A stretch of 64,000 nt of DNA from Undaria pinnatifida (lineage: Eukaryota; Sar; Phaeophyceae; Laminariales; Alariaceae): positions 9,034,634 to 9,098,633 of the forward strand of contig JABAKD010000027.1 of assembly GCA_012845835.1 (NCBI GenBank). Reading direction: 5' to 3'. Position numbers and translations under genes: made by a program. Below the pieces are notes generated by a model. The model did no database searches and had not been told where the DNA came from. It worked only from the letters and a program-made list of their open reading frames with translations. Shown here in pieces: positions 30,058-40,945 of this stretch (position 1 is its first letter; every line of letters begins with the position of its first letter).

Positions 30058-30660
30058 GTACTTGTAATATACTATATGGGTGAGTTTTTATTGGGAAGCG
30101 TCCTATTTTTTGTCCACTATAATGGTAAGTGTAAGTGTTGGTAATTATACTTTAGGTGTTTAGGATAGATCGGATTCCGCAGGGGTGGCAGTATGCGTAG
30201 TGCCGGTTGCCGATATAATGGTGCCGGTATTTTCGGTTGGCACAGAGCGACCCTATGGTGGGACCACTATTCGACTTGTATCATGCTACTCGTATCGTAC
30301 TCAACAAGTGGCGACGGCTTGCATCGCTCTTGGGTGGCTGACTTGGACCCAAAAAAACCAGGAAAAAAAAATGTAACAATGCTGTTCTCTTTTTTTGTAC
30401 TGCTGCATGCAGTGTATTCCGCTACCATACTATTATTGGAATCACGAGACATCCAACCAACCAAGTGCATGTACGCTGCACCGCCAGACAGAGGGGTCTA
30501 TAGTAGATGATTCCTTGAATTGTGGAAACACGCCTAGCTGTGAGCAGACTATATACTGGGGGATGCGGCGGGGGGGAAGGCACACTTGTACCTGTCGGGG
30601 TAGAGGACACAGCATACACCGCTACGCACGGCGGGCGGTACAACGGTATTTTCAGGTATA

Positions 30661-31279
30661 GGAATGTACTACATCAACTCGTAATCACGTGTTGATTATG
30701 ATTAACTTTGATGATTAATTTTAATCACGTGATGTGATTAATTTTTGTTGATTGTTGATTATATATCAACCAATCACGATTACTTAAGTAGTCGATTATG
30801 GAACACAATCATGACTAGTTGATTGATTTTGGATGAAAAAGAGGCGTTTTGTGATGCAACCGTAAAAAGAATGTGCCTACGGCACTACCAAAAGGGAACC
30901 GTCACGAGCAGCAGCTTCCACACGACGAGACACGAGACTAGGGGATGTACATACATCAAGTAATCACGTGTTGATTATGATTTTGGTGATTAGTGTTAAT
31001 CACGTGTTAATCACGTGTTGTGATTACTTTTGCTGATTGTTGATTATAAATATACTAAAGGTCTAAGTGCGCATCTGTGAAGTAAACGGTTAAAACTTAT
31101 CTACATTCAACCTATAATCATGATTATTAATCCCATCATCGTGTAGTGTACCAGGTAGTTGATTGTGTTGATTTTAATCAACTAGTCAAGATTGAATCAA
31201 CCCGGTTTTGACTAATTAATCAACAATCAAATCAACCCCGATAATCTAATCAACCCCGAAAAAGAGTTGATGTATATCC
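30661..31279. mobile_element. AT-rich TIR element with TTGATTA/AATCACGTG repeats, unit 1 copy
   Basis: The left end GGAATGTACTACATCAACTC pairs with the right end GAGTTGATGTATATCCC. The interior is dense in AATCACGTGTTGATTATGAT and related words on both strands. A second left-end-like sequence at ~30,938 suggests a nested or partly duplicated copy. There is no coding potential. It looks like a MITE with subterminal repeats. Confidence 0.6.
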
Positions 31280-32690
31280 CTCCTTTCAGGGCAGATAGAG
31301 ATCCCCGGTCTGTATTATTTGTTGTGCGGTCTGTAAAATCGTGTTGCCGGGTAACAGCCAAATGATCTTCATGATCTATAGCACATATGCCATGTTTCCT
31401 GGGTTGGATCTGTACTACGGAGATCCTGCACAAACCTGCATAATAGCGACAGATAGATATAGGATCTTTAGATGCTTGGTAGTAAGTGATTTAGATCGTG
31501 ATCTGTCCGACGTGAGAAAAATCCAAAAAACGAAAACGAAAAAATTAAAAAAACAACGTCGGCCTGCTACACAAAGCTCGGGCTGGTGGTATTATAATAA
31601 TAGCTATTAATAGCTGCTGGGGCAGGGTGTGTGTCCCAATCGCCGTGTTGGGACACTTACTACTGGTGAAACTTGCAGGACACACGCGCAGCACGTCGAT
31701 GCTCGAACTATACTGCTATAGGCTATGCACGCTCGTCCTAGACGCTTGATGAGATCGCACGACTCCTCGTTTCTTTTGTTGCTCGTCGTACTATTTTGTT
31801 AAGAACAGACATGGATGGGTCCCGAAAGAGTTGGCGGAGGACACGGCCACTCACCACACAGAAGAGAACGGCTGAAATGTCTGCCTCTGGACGGTAGCCG
31901 CTGGGAAAAAGTTGCAAAGCGGGCTTCTTCGCCGCTACTTCTTCGTTCGCTCCTGGTAGGAATCGGAAGAGCATGTCACACAGACAGCAACAACAACAAC
32001 AGCAAAGCGGCAGAAATGAGCCACGAGCAATGGCCACATTGCATCGCCAGCCTTTTTTGCTCTTTTGCTTGTTTCCAGACGAACCCCCAACAACGGCAGA
32101 GGGTACCAAAAACCAAAAAAACACCCCCTCGTCAGCAGCGTATAGCGTCACACACACGAACACACGAAGCCAGCATAACGGAGCATCATGCATGTGTCGG
32201 GGGGGGGCACCCCGGCGTCGAGGGCGCGCACCTATGGGTATGGTGTGCTCTTCCGCCCGTGCTTAGGGGTGGACACACGGCCAACTCTTCTTGGTGTCCG
32301 CGCAGAGAGAGAGGTAATCGGCTACGATACATCATATGGCAAAGCAAGGGTCTGTAGGTACGGATCGGAGAGGGATGTATGATGCAGCATGTGCGGAGGG
32401 CACCGGGTCTGCGAGGATACGCACCTGACTTGTTGTGCCCTGCCGCTCTTCCTCTCTTGCTTCTGGATAGACGCGCAGTTTCTGCTTCGTTCGTGTCAAG
32501 ACGCAGAGGCTGAGAGAAGAGAACTGATAGAAGAAGCAGGGAGAAGGGGGCAAGGGAAAAAGAGACAAACGGGATAGATATATAGCCGGCCTCGAAAGTT
32601 ACCGGCAAGCTTTGCCTGGGCGGTTGCGGAGGGTCTTTGTTTTTATTGGTTAATAGTGTGCGTCGTTTTGTTCAGGCTTCACGCACTATT
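31280..32690. other. Region with overlapping unassigned ORFs (unit 1)
   Basis: Minus frame 31,738-32,193 (151 codons) and plus frames within 31,815-32,382 overlap on opposite strands. In unit 2 the minus frame is shifted upstream but its C-terminal ~100 residues (from RGSFLPLCC) are kept, and the plus frame containing SRARTYGYGVLFRPCLGVDT is also kept. Overall sequence conservation here is high in all frames, so this is weak evidence. No family was recognised. Confidence 0.25.
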
Positions 32691-32954
32691 TGTCAATGGG
32701 GTTGAATCAATCACTCATCATCAGTTCGATACCTGGTACCTGGTATGTGATACACTATCAACTCGCAACCGACCTGCCTGGTGGGATCGAAGATGTCGCT
32801 TGACGGTTTAGTTATGACCCGTCAAGGCGTCTTTGGAGTTTTCATACTGCTTTTAGTGTGTGAAGTTCCTTGACGGCTGTCCGTCAAGCCAGTGAATGGG
32901 CAAGAGTGCCGTCAACCAACATCTATCTATGGGTGTGGGACGCGATCACCAGCA

Positions 32955-33545
32955 CAGCAGCAGTAGTAGTAGAGGTCCCTCTATTGTGCCCGTTGAGTAG
33001 TGCCGGTTGCCCGCTATAGTGCATACATATGCCATGTGTGATCGCCTGAAACAGATGAGAACAACCGGCAGTAATAGCAGTTTGCGGAGTAGTTACGGTT
33101 GTCGCCGCTATAATATATTGATTGTATTTCTAGATGGGAACAACCAGTAGTGGGAGTAGAGTAGTGCTGGTTGCCGCTATATTGCTGGTATTTCAGGCTG
33201 TGGCCCATGCGGCCAATGTACGGGAACCACTATTTACCAATCGCGCCAGTATGTATGTGCCAGCTGGAAACAGCGGCACTATAGCGGCGACCGGCACTAC
33301 TCCGCATACTGCCACTCTTACTGGTTGTTCCCATCGTCTGTGCCAAAAACAAGTAGAGGTCCCTTCTCTGTAGCGTCGGTATGTGCCAGCTGGAAACATC
33401 GCCGGCACTACGGCGGCAACCGGCACCACAGCAGTGCTCCGTATACTGCCGCTACTGGCTGTCCCCGTCTGTGCCAAGCGATTTCACTGCCACACATGGT
33501 TATTGCGGGCAGCCGGCCCTACTAAACCACTGGGGGTATAGTGGT
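32955..33545. repeat. GCCGGTTGCCGCTATA repeat cluster, unit 1
   Basis: Five or more diverged copies of a short element with AGTGCCGGTTGCCGCTATA in direct and inverted orientation (CCAGCYGGAAACA, CGGCACT, ATAGCGGC). They are often bounded by GTCCCTCT or AGAGGGACC. Related copies lie at 28,340-28,425, 29,205-29,345, 29,880-29,945, 30,180-30,290, ~39,755-39,960, 55,745-55,850 and 58,745-59,345. Confidence 0.7.
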
Positions 33546-33592
33546 CCACTTCAATACTGCTGTACACAGCTGCAGTTTGCGATTCTGTAAAA

Positions 33593-33835
33593 ATGTCCCG
33601 CACCACCATTATTGTTGATGGTAGTTGCACGTACGGTAGAATATCCCCGAACGATGGGTGCATTTTGTGCTACAGCAAAGGGGGTACGAAAGAAATTCAT
33701 GTTTGGGACCAGGCTCACGTTCTTGTAAAATGCAACAGTGCAGGACACCTACTAAGAAACAGAAAAAGAAGTGACTCCCAGCCTGGGTTTTTTCTTTGGG
33801 AGAGGGTGCGTTCTACACTAACTTCATTACAATAA
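33593..33835 (+). CDS. Small ORF kept in both units, doubtful
   Basis: 80 codons beginning MSRTTIIVDGSCTYGR; the duplicate is at 59,400-59,642. By eye there are about three base differences between the copies, two of them changing an amino acid in addition to a Phe/Leu change, so there is no sign of protein-level selection. It lies directly after the GCCGG repeat cluster. It could be chance. Confidence 0.2.
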   Translation: MSRTTIIVDGSCTYGRISPNDGCILCYSKGGTKEIHVWDQAHVLVKCNSAGHLLRNRKRSDSQPGFFLWERVRSTLTSLQ

Positions 33836-34394
33836 GGGCTCCCGGATTTCTTATATTCTTGCAAGTGTGAGTCTGTCTTTTCTTATGGCCCTGTTTCTTG
33901 GATATCCTGTTCAGTATGTGAGGCAGGGTACCGTATGTATCATACGCCAGTCTTACAGTGGTAGAGTAAAACGAAATGATTGAATCTGTTTCGCGCGAAA
34001 GGAGGACCGAATTTATTTGTGTTTTCCCTCTCCCATTGTCTTAAGTTTTATGTTCTTACGACATGCCAGCAGTAGTACTAGTACGTGACAGCACATACAA
34101 AAATGAGATGAGAATGACGAAAAGTTGGCCCGACGTTTAAACGAAATACAGGACACGCATGCTTTTTTTAGTGATGACACTAGTGCAGGGCACACACCGT
34201 CTAACGAAACAAATACCTGGTAACAGATTCCTACTGTACGTACTTATTTCGTGTCCTGTGTCGCTGTAAGAGAGCTCTTCAACTTAGGAACTCGAGAAAC
34301 AAACGGTACCCTCTCTATTGCAGCACGATCTTGCCCATGCTCCACCCAAGTGTTTTATGGTATCACCTCTCCCACGTTGAGGCGATATGACTGA

Positions 34395-34600
34395 TGGCAA
34401 GTGTCTAATTTCCTGGTAGGCGTTATCACCTACTTGAATGAGAACCCCACCCCTTCTTGTGAGAAAGCAACAGGCGGGCACAGCAAGAAACTAATACAAG
34501 AGATATCACATCCAAAGCAACCCTCGTGTGAGTGACCGACGCAGAGCCAAATGACACCCCTGCATAGCAGTAGTTGGTCCTGAGGACCACACTGCCTTAT
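34395..34600 (-). repeat. Dispersed repeat R2, copy 1
   Basis: Shares GGCGTTATC, ACATCCAAGCA, CCTCGTG-GAGTGACC, CAGAGCC and CACCCCTGC with 38,515-38,745 and with its own duplicate at 60,202-60,407. Minus-strand translations of the copies remain alignable around GDNAYQ/GDNACQ and PQRGRGD/PQWGDG, although frames are broken by a stop in this copy. Confidence 0.7.
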
Positions 34601-34614
34601 ACCTTCATCACCCT

Positions 34615-35578
34615 TAGGTTGCCCATGGGTTGCTAATGGGTTGCCCATATGGGTTGCCTATGGGCTGCCCATGGGTTGCTCATGGATTGCCCATGGGTCG
34701 CTCATGGGCCACCCATGGGTATTCCGCGGGACGCTCCATCGACCACCCATGAAACAAGCATGGGAAGTCCATGGGTGGCTCATGGGTCGGTTATAGGTGA
34801 CCCATGTGTTGGTGCGTGCGTTGGTGGTGATACCGTATGGGTTGCCCATGGGTTGCCCATGGGTTTCCCATGGGTTGCCAGTGTGTTGCAGATGGGTCGC
34901 CCGCAGGTTGCCAATGGGTCGCCCATGGGCTGTCCATGTGAGACATTCCATCGGCAGCCCATGAAACAAGCATCGGGGGTCCGTGGGTGACTCATGGGTC
35001 GCCCGTAGGTGATCCAGGGGTAGGCGGTTATTTCCTATGGGCTGCCCATGGGTTGCCAATAGGTTTCCCACGGGTTGCCCATGGGTGCCCATGGATTAGA
35101 CATAGATCGCCCATTATAGGTTGCCCATAAATCGCCCATGGGCTGCTCATGGGTATCCCGTGAGACTTACCATGGGCGACCCATGAAACTAGCATGGGTG
35201 TCCATGGGTGGCTCATGGGTCACCCATGGGTTGCCCATGCGTTGCCCGTGTATAGTTCGTGCATGGGTTGCCCATGGATCGCGCATGGGTTGCCCATGGG
35301 TATCCCGCGGGACATCGACATCCCATAGGCCACCCATGAAACAAGCATGGGATGTCTATGGGTGGGTCATGTGTCGCCCATGGATGGCCCTTGGGTTGGT
35401 TTTGATACCCAACCCAACTGCCCATAGACTGCTCATGGGTTGCCCATGGGTTACCCACGGGTTGCCCATGGGTGCCCATGCGTTGCCCATGGGGTTCGTA
35501 TGGGTTGCCCATGAGTTGCCCGTGGGTCGCCCATAGGTTGCCCATGAGTCGCCCATGGGTTGCACATTGGCCTCCCGT
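34615..35578. repeat. CCCATGGG minisatellite with higher-order structure, unit 1
   Basis: About 960 bp built from an 11-bp unit, GGGTTGCCCAT, whose centre is the palindrome CCCATGGG. Five blocks of the type CCCGYGRGAC, CCATCG, CACCCATGAAACAAGCATGG (near 34,725, 34,945, 35,155, 35,300 and 35,570) interrupt the array about every 150-265 bp. Since 33 bp equals eleven codons, both strands have long frames rich in Met-Gly-His-Pro-Trp. It is not a CRISPR array: spacers are not unique and repeats are degenerate. Confidence 0.9.
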
Positions 35579-35579
35579 G

Positions 35580-36560
35580 AGAAATTCCATCCGCCATCTA
35601 TGAAACAAGCAAGAAGTATCGTGCCTCAAGAAAGCTGGACAAATCAAAGCGTAACGATGTATGTTAGTTTCTTCTATTCGCTGCTTTCGTGGGAAAGGGC
35701 GAGCAGGGCAATGGGAGTGCCATATTTTGGTTTTCAATTTCATATGCTACTGAGCACTGCTCTGTCGTCAGCACATACACAATGCGACGTTGCACAATGG
35801 CATTTGAAATATTTCGTTTTGGTTGGTACCGTTGAATGTAGCTGAAAGTATTGACATTGAAAGAGGATACACTTGAGGAACGAATTTTCACTGCACAGGC
35901 ATTACGTTCATAGGATGGATGAAGATTTGCGTTTGGAATGGAAATCCAAAAGATATCTTACTGCGTGAAACACTTGACACTTTTCCATGGCGACTTGCAT
36001 TGAGGGGGGGTGTTAATCATTAGGCAGTACATAGCCTATTGAGTAAACGCTTCTTACAAGTTAGCATAGATTCTTCGAGGGGTCTATTCGGTTGATGTTC
36101 ACTACAAGCTAAGAAGAGTTTAATTATATTATGGGTCTAATGGTTTCTTGCATCTCAAGTTTGACTAGATCTAGCCGCATATCACCTACGGAGATGGTAG
36201 GTGGTTCATGATGTTTTTCTGTGCTCGGGGAGTTCATTATATACTTGGGATACTTATTTTCCGAGCCAAGGGTGGTGGATTAATTCGCTCTTTGCCATTT
36301 ACTTGTTTTCTACTTGGTTAGATAATAGGAAACTCTACGTTTGGTCTACTGCTTTTTTCCTGCCTCGATAGCGACTTACGGCGCCACCCGCCCATCCTCT
36401 TGAGCAAGGCACACGCCGTGCGTGAGCTATTCCATCAAGAAGTGTATCCAGAGCGACTGTCGTTGCGGCTAATGTAATCACAACGACTACCAGGTACAGA
36501 GTAACGTGATAATTTAATAAACTGGTTACCTGGTAGTCAGAACAGGAGCCTTCACTAGCT
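35580..36560. other. Unassigned spacer (unit 1)
   Basis: No convincing ORF, repeat or RNA. Nearly identical to 61,387-62,367 in unit 2. It contains a TACCAGGTA at 36,488 and TACCTGGTA at 36,527, about 30 bp apart in opposite sense. Confidence 0.5.
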
Positions 36561-36565
36561 TATTT

Positions 36566-37055
36566 ATAGAGTAAGATATGCAGTAATAATAGGTCGTGCA
36601 AGACGTCATGCTGTACGAGATCATCAACATGGGAGGAGCTGGAGTGTTTTTACATCTCCACGTTCACTCTTTTAAATCCCCTTATGATCCAATCACAAGT
36701 TCGTCGTCCGAAATTGTTATTGTCCTCAATGAACACCTTTTCAAGCGTCACCACCTCGTCGAACCAGCCTCACACATCTTGTTTGCTTGGTCAGATTAAC
36801 AACTGCCAGCACCAGTCTTTACAGCCTGATGCGGGGCTATCGTCGATGATTCTCGACATCACGGAGAAAACGCACGGCCTTCTTCGCGATGTTGGAGAGC
36901 ACATTTTCTCTGACGGATATTGCGCTGTTTGGACAGACCTCGTCGACTGAAAAGCCGTGCGGATTACTAATTCTTAACACCTTCCACATACCATGGGATT
37001 GGCTCGTTGGTGGGAAGCGTAGGCAAAAAGATGGAGGCCGGCAGCAGCACTCCAT
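36566..37055 (-). pseudogene. Decayed minus-strand coding-like fragment, unidentified
   Basis: Two minus-strand stretches read like protein: GFSVDEVCPNSAISVREN (36,837-37,055) and VTLEKVFIEDNNNFGRRTCD with VDDLVQHDVLHDLLL (~36,560-36,760). They are in different frames with stops between. The unit 2 copy (62,367-62,561; 62,644-62,862) has one stop fewer. No family recognised; could be relics of a gene. Confidence 0.25.
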
Positions 37056-37254
37056 ACGGCTACAGCCCAGCTATAAGTTCTCTAAAGGAATCTGCTACTT
37101 CTGCCACTTCTGCGACTACTACAGCTACTGCGCGTTCTGCGTGTATTACGATTGCTTCATAATCCCATCGGCTACTCATCAATCACAGCGCCGTCATCAC
37201 CTAACCCATAAACTTCTCAACGACTGCCGAAAATAACACCTTCAACAGATGAAG

Positions 37255-37470
37255 ATGCGCAGCAAGCACGTCCGAAATCAACACCATCATCTTCATACTC
37301 AACATCGACGTCAATGCCACCATCATCGTCATCACAATCAACATCGATTTTACCGTCACCATCATAATCACCATCATCATGGTAATCGTCGTCTTCATCT
37401 TCCTCATCGTCATTGTCGCCGTCATCGCCAATATCATCATCACCGTCATGACCATTTTCATTGTCCCATC
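37255..37470. repeat. CATCAT/CATCGT triplet tract
   Basis: Degenerate CAT-type triplets that would read as an Asp/Glu-rich acidic stretch on the minus strand and a His-rich one on the plus strand. It lies downstream of the family A relative below. Confidence 0.7.
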
Positions 37471-37689
37471 CTCCTGGTGGTTCACCCGCGCCGCCGTCCT
37501 TCCCCGTGGCAGCTTTCAGTACCTCTATGTTCCCGTGCTGCTGCTACTGCCGCCGCTGCCGACGATGCTTCTTCTTTTGCTGCTACTATTGTTGTTTCTG
37601 CCTCTGCTTCTGCTTCTGCTGCTGCCATTGCCGCCGCTGTTGCCTCTGCCTCTGCTTCTGCTGCACGGCTCCTTATACTACTGCTCTGG

Positions 37690-37933
37690 TTGCTGCTTCT
37701 TTCGTCCGCATAACACCGCCATCTTCAAATTTGTCATTGTCGTTATCAATGTTCTTGCTAGTGCTCCCCGTCTCTGTCGGCGCTCCGATGGTACCTCCTG
37801 CCGCATGGTCCGCGATGAAAAGGGCACACCCACCGCCACCGCCGCCACTGCCGCTACTGTCTTATGTCGGCACCCCCCACGCCTGCTCTGCGGCCGGAGC
37901 CACCTCATCACCCTCACCTCGGTGAACCGACAT
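37690..37933 (-). pseudogene. Decayed family A relative (single module), unit 1
   Basis: Starts MSVHRGEGDEVAPAAEQAWG at 37,933, meets TAA at 37,864-37,862, then continues in the same frame as a Gly run, ALFIADHAAGGTIGAPTE and DNDKFEDGG. It matches the family A module (VAPAAEQAVGVP ... FIAGHALRQGVG ... SIGAPME) with the stop and an internal deletion. Upstream DNA (37,955-38,310) also resembles the family A 5' flank. It shows an ancestral one-module form or a decayed copy. Confidence 0.6.
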
Positions 37934-37954
37934 CGTCTCCTCCTCCTCGAGACC

Positions 37955-38205
37955 AAAGAGCTTGCTGTTGTTGATGTTGCTGACGTCGTTGCTGGTGTTG
38001 CTGCTGATGCTAAGCTGTTGCTGGCCTGATGCTGATGCCGATGCGGTTGCAGTTGCTGATGTTGGTGCTGATGCTGATGCTGATGCTGGTGCTGATGCTA
38101 GTGCTGATGCTGATCCTGATCCTGATCCTCAAGCTCCTGCAGGTACTGAAGCTAACGAGGCCGAGCGAAAGTCTGGTCAGGCAGAGCGGTCTTATAGACA
38201 ATGCA
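37955..38205. repeat. GATGCT/GTTGCT triplet tract upstream of the decayed relative
   Basis: Triplet array of GATGCTGATGCTGGT type ending in TCAGGCAGAGCGG, similar in place and sequence to 26,940-27,130. Plus-strand Ala/Asp frames over it are artefacts. Confidence 0.8.
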
Positions 38206-38309
38206 GCAGGTGAGCAGTCTCTCTCGGGGTATATAGCCCGTGGGTTGTTGGCAGTTGGTGGCAGGTGGGTACGGGATGCGTATGGAAACATCATGGACCC
38301 ATATAGAAC

Positions 38310-40227
38310 ATCCCAACGTACGTCTAAGTTTATGGACTAAACATATTGCTCTTCAAATCTTCCTGACTAATTTATGAGAGTTAGACAAAAAGTTGTGTAC
38401 CTCCACAATTTACTGACAAGAAAGGGGGACACTGCTTTTCTGCATACTATACGGCCCTTTAGGGTAGGCTAGTGTGGTGGGATCCCATCTCCCCATTGCG
38501 GCGTTATGTTTAACATAAGCTGTCTCTGTTTTACCTGGCAGGCGTTATCGCCTGCCTGAAGGAACGGCTCCGCCACTCTTTCTGTCACAAGGCATCCGGC
38601 GGACATCAAGCAACAAATACGAGGGATGTAACATCCAAGCAGTCCTCGTGCGAGTGACCAGGACAGAGCCAGAGGCACCCCTGCGTAGCAGTAATCGGTC
38701 CCTGGGTCCATACTACCCTGTCGTACTTCATATCTGCGTACCGACAATGCTATATTACTCCATTCATGCTACCGCTGGGCATTGACTACATACGCCGTGT
38801 AGTGCGCCTACCTGCTACAACATACGAGTTTGTTACCTGCCAGTTACTCGTTGTTGTTGTCTCACATTAAGTCTTGTCAAAACATCTAGAGTCCGTGGTC
38901 ACACAAAGGTGCTGGGGCCCTCTAGGAAAATCCGAAAAACCGAATGAAATAAAAATTCGTCCGGAAAAATACTACGCTTTCCCGCCTCAAAACGCACGAT
39001 ACGAAGAAGGCGCACAAGTGAAATGATCCAATGTGCAAACTGAACTCACATGGCCGCGGGTATCCACTCAACTACGGCATAGAGTTCCCCCGTTCCCACA
39101 ACTTACCAACTCGCGGCTACAAACTACAGCGGTTGGGCTGCCTGAATCGTACGAACTGCACGGTAATCGTGAACACAGACGAACGCGCCTGCTGTCTGGA
39201 GTGCTGTCAGAGTGACGACCCGCGGGCATGTAGCGAAAAAAGAGCAATCGAACCAAAAAACACTATACAAATATCAATGATCGCCCCGTCTTCCCGGGTT
39301 ATCTGACAGGTTGCAGCGCAGCTACTACGCCCGTGCCTGAAAATTGAAAATTGCGGAGGGTCGTTCCCAATGAAGGTATACAACTCTACCAACTCTACAA
39401 AAATCAGTGACGTAAGTAACATATTGTACTACTGCCTCGTGAAAAAATCCTGAAAAAAGACGATCGCTGCTCTCGTGATGATGGTGTGCGTGCGGGTCGT
39501 GGGTCTCCGTGTGCCATCCTCCTGCTGTGGTTCTCGATAGACTGCTGGCTTCTACTGCTGTAGCAAGTACCTACAACACTGAGATGAACTTTAGAAGGCA
39601 CCTGCTTCGTGCTTCAAATCAGTTATAAACTTGGCTATTGTACTATATTTTTGACGCCGAATATGAGCGTCTTTTTTCGCCTCCGGCGGGCCCTCCGGCG
39701 CGCCTCAGGCGGGGGACCCTCGGCCGGGGGGGCGTTCTTGACTAGCATCTCTCGCCTGGTTTTTCTAGCACCAACTGACTGGTCAATTAGGTGGTTACTA
39801 ATAACTACGCGTACAGTAGAGGTCCCCCGGTAAGGCGGTGGTGTGCCAAAGCAATATGACCGCGTTATTGGGGGAAGTCGCCTTACTTGTTGCAGGTTGT
39901 GAGTGCAATCCCCCAGTAGCGCCAAGCGATTTCGACCGCCTTGTATTGGGATACCGCCTTACTAAGACTCCCTTATTGGAGGACTCCTACTGCCGAGAAC
40001 TCCAACTAACCCGCCGCCCGCCCTCTTTATTATTGTAGTAGTTTTCGACATTCTTTCGCCCTGAAATGCAACAAACACTATTGACGTTGGTGTATACGTA
40101 CGTGGCCTCTCACGGAAAAGAGGCTGTGGATTTGGGCGTCTTCCTGTCTATCTATCTTTCTGTGGACAATTTATTAGCCGCCAGTCAAAGTCTGTAGGCG
40201 GTAATCGCCGCTACTACTTTGTTCGAC
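38310..40227. other. Right end of unit 1, no gene found
   Basis: Contains an R2 repeat copy (38,515-38,745), a GC-rich segment near 39,680-39,735 and GCCGG-family fragments near 39,755-39,960. Short frames (for example 39,031-39,306 +) match nothing known. The duplication junction lies at 40,227/40,228 (TTGTTCGAC|CCTGCGACATC). Confidence 0.5.
38515..38745 (-). repeat. Dispersed repeat R2, copy 2
   Basis: About 230 bp related to 34,395-34,600. It includes a perfect hairpin, GGCAGGCG TTAT CGCCTGCC (38,537-38,556). In copy 1 the same stem reads GGTAGGCG TTAT CACCTACT, with one paired C-G to T-A change. The minus frame 38,747-38,469 is open for 92 codons here. Confidence 0.7.
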
Positions 40228-40299
40228 CCTGCGACATCAGCGAGGAGGCTATGGCTGAGGTGGCCAAGGTTGTGGGCGAGAAGGTAAGACCAGACGGGT

Positions 40300-40945
40300 T
40301 TTTGGGATTGGGGGGGAAGGGGGAGGGGACGGGGGGCGGGGGGGGCGGTCGGGGGGTCGGGGGGTCGGAGGTCGGGGGTCGGGGGGGGGAGGGGGATCGC
40401 AGGGGGGCTATAGCTGAGGAGGCCAAGGTCGTGGGAGAGAAGGTAACACCAGGCGGCGTAATATTGTCACCACTGTAGAAACAATTCAACTCTAATCCAG
40501 AAGGTATGCCCCGAAAAAATAGGGAGGAGTTCTTTAGGCGTTAAGCGGTGGCAGTGGCAGCAGCGGGAGGTTGATCAGCGGCCGGCGGTATGAGGGGGGG
40601 TTGGGGGGGAGGGAACCAAGGTCGTGGTAGAGAAGGTACCACAAGACGGCTTTAGCGCAGGCCAAGGGAGGGAGGAGGGGGGTGGGCGGGGTAGGGGAGT
40701 AGATTGGGAGGGGGGCGGGGGGGGAGGGGCAAGGCCGGGCGAGAAAGTACGACCTGATGGCTTTTGCGCTGGCGGCGACAAGCTTGTGGGGGTGGGCGGG
40801 GGATATGAGGGTATGAGGGCCGAGGGTTGGGGGGTGGTCGGGGGAGGTGGAGGGGAAGGGGAGAGTGGAGCGGAAGGGATGGAGTGGAAGGGATGGAGGG
40901 GTGGGGGGGCGGGAAGAGAGGGGCGGGGCGGTGGTGTGCATAATA
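40300..40945 (+). repeat. G-rich tract with donor-like echoes, unit 2
   Basis: Counterpart of 17,756-18,395. GAGAAGGTAACACCAG (~40,436), GAGAAGGTACCACAAG (~40,630) and GAGAAAGTACGACCTG (~40,740) continue the series. Spacer G-runs differ in length between units. Confidence 0.8.

Larger units (their letters stand above)
17700..40227 (+). repeat. Tandem segmental duplication, unit 1
   Basis: Homology with unit 2 begins abruptly at CCTGCGACATCAGCGAGGAG in exon 3 of the YbaB-like gene (17,700), which recurs at 40,228. From there the two units share the same order: exon 3 half, G-rich tract, inverted-arm element, exon 4, (CCTTG)n, the two-exon minus-strand gene, GAAAAT tract, TTGATTA element, minisatellite and decayed relative. 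Unit 1 is 22.5 kb. The last ~2 kb (38,194-40,227) has no visible partner because the window ends before the corresponding part of unit 2. Confidence 0.9.

Noticed and set aside
34615-35578. Possible CRISPR array or tandem-repeat protein gene
   Set aside because: Units are degenerate and contiguous without unique spacers, the host is eukaryotic, and equal openness on both strands follows from the 11-bp palindromic unit.
37379-38029. 216-codon Leu-rich plus-strand ORF, also in unit 2
   Set aside because: Leu runs come from CTGCTG triplets; it is antisense to the decayed family A relative, and conservation is explained by near-identity of the whole block.
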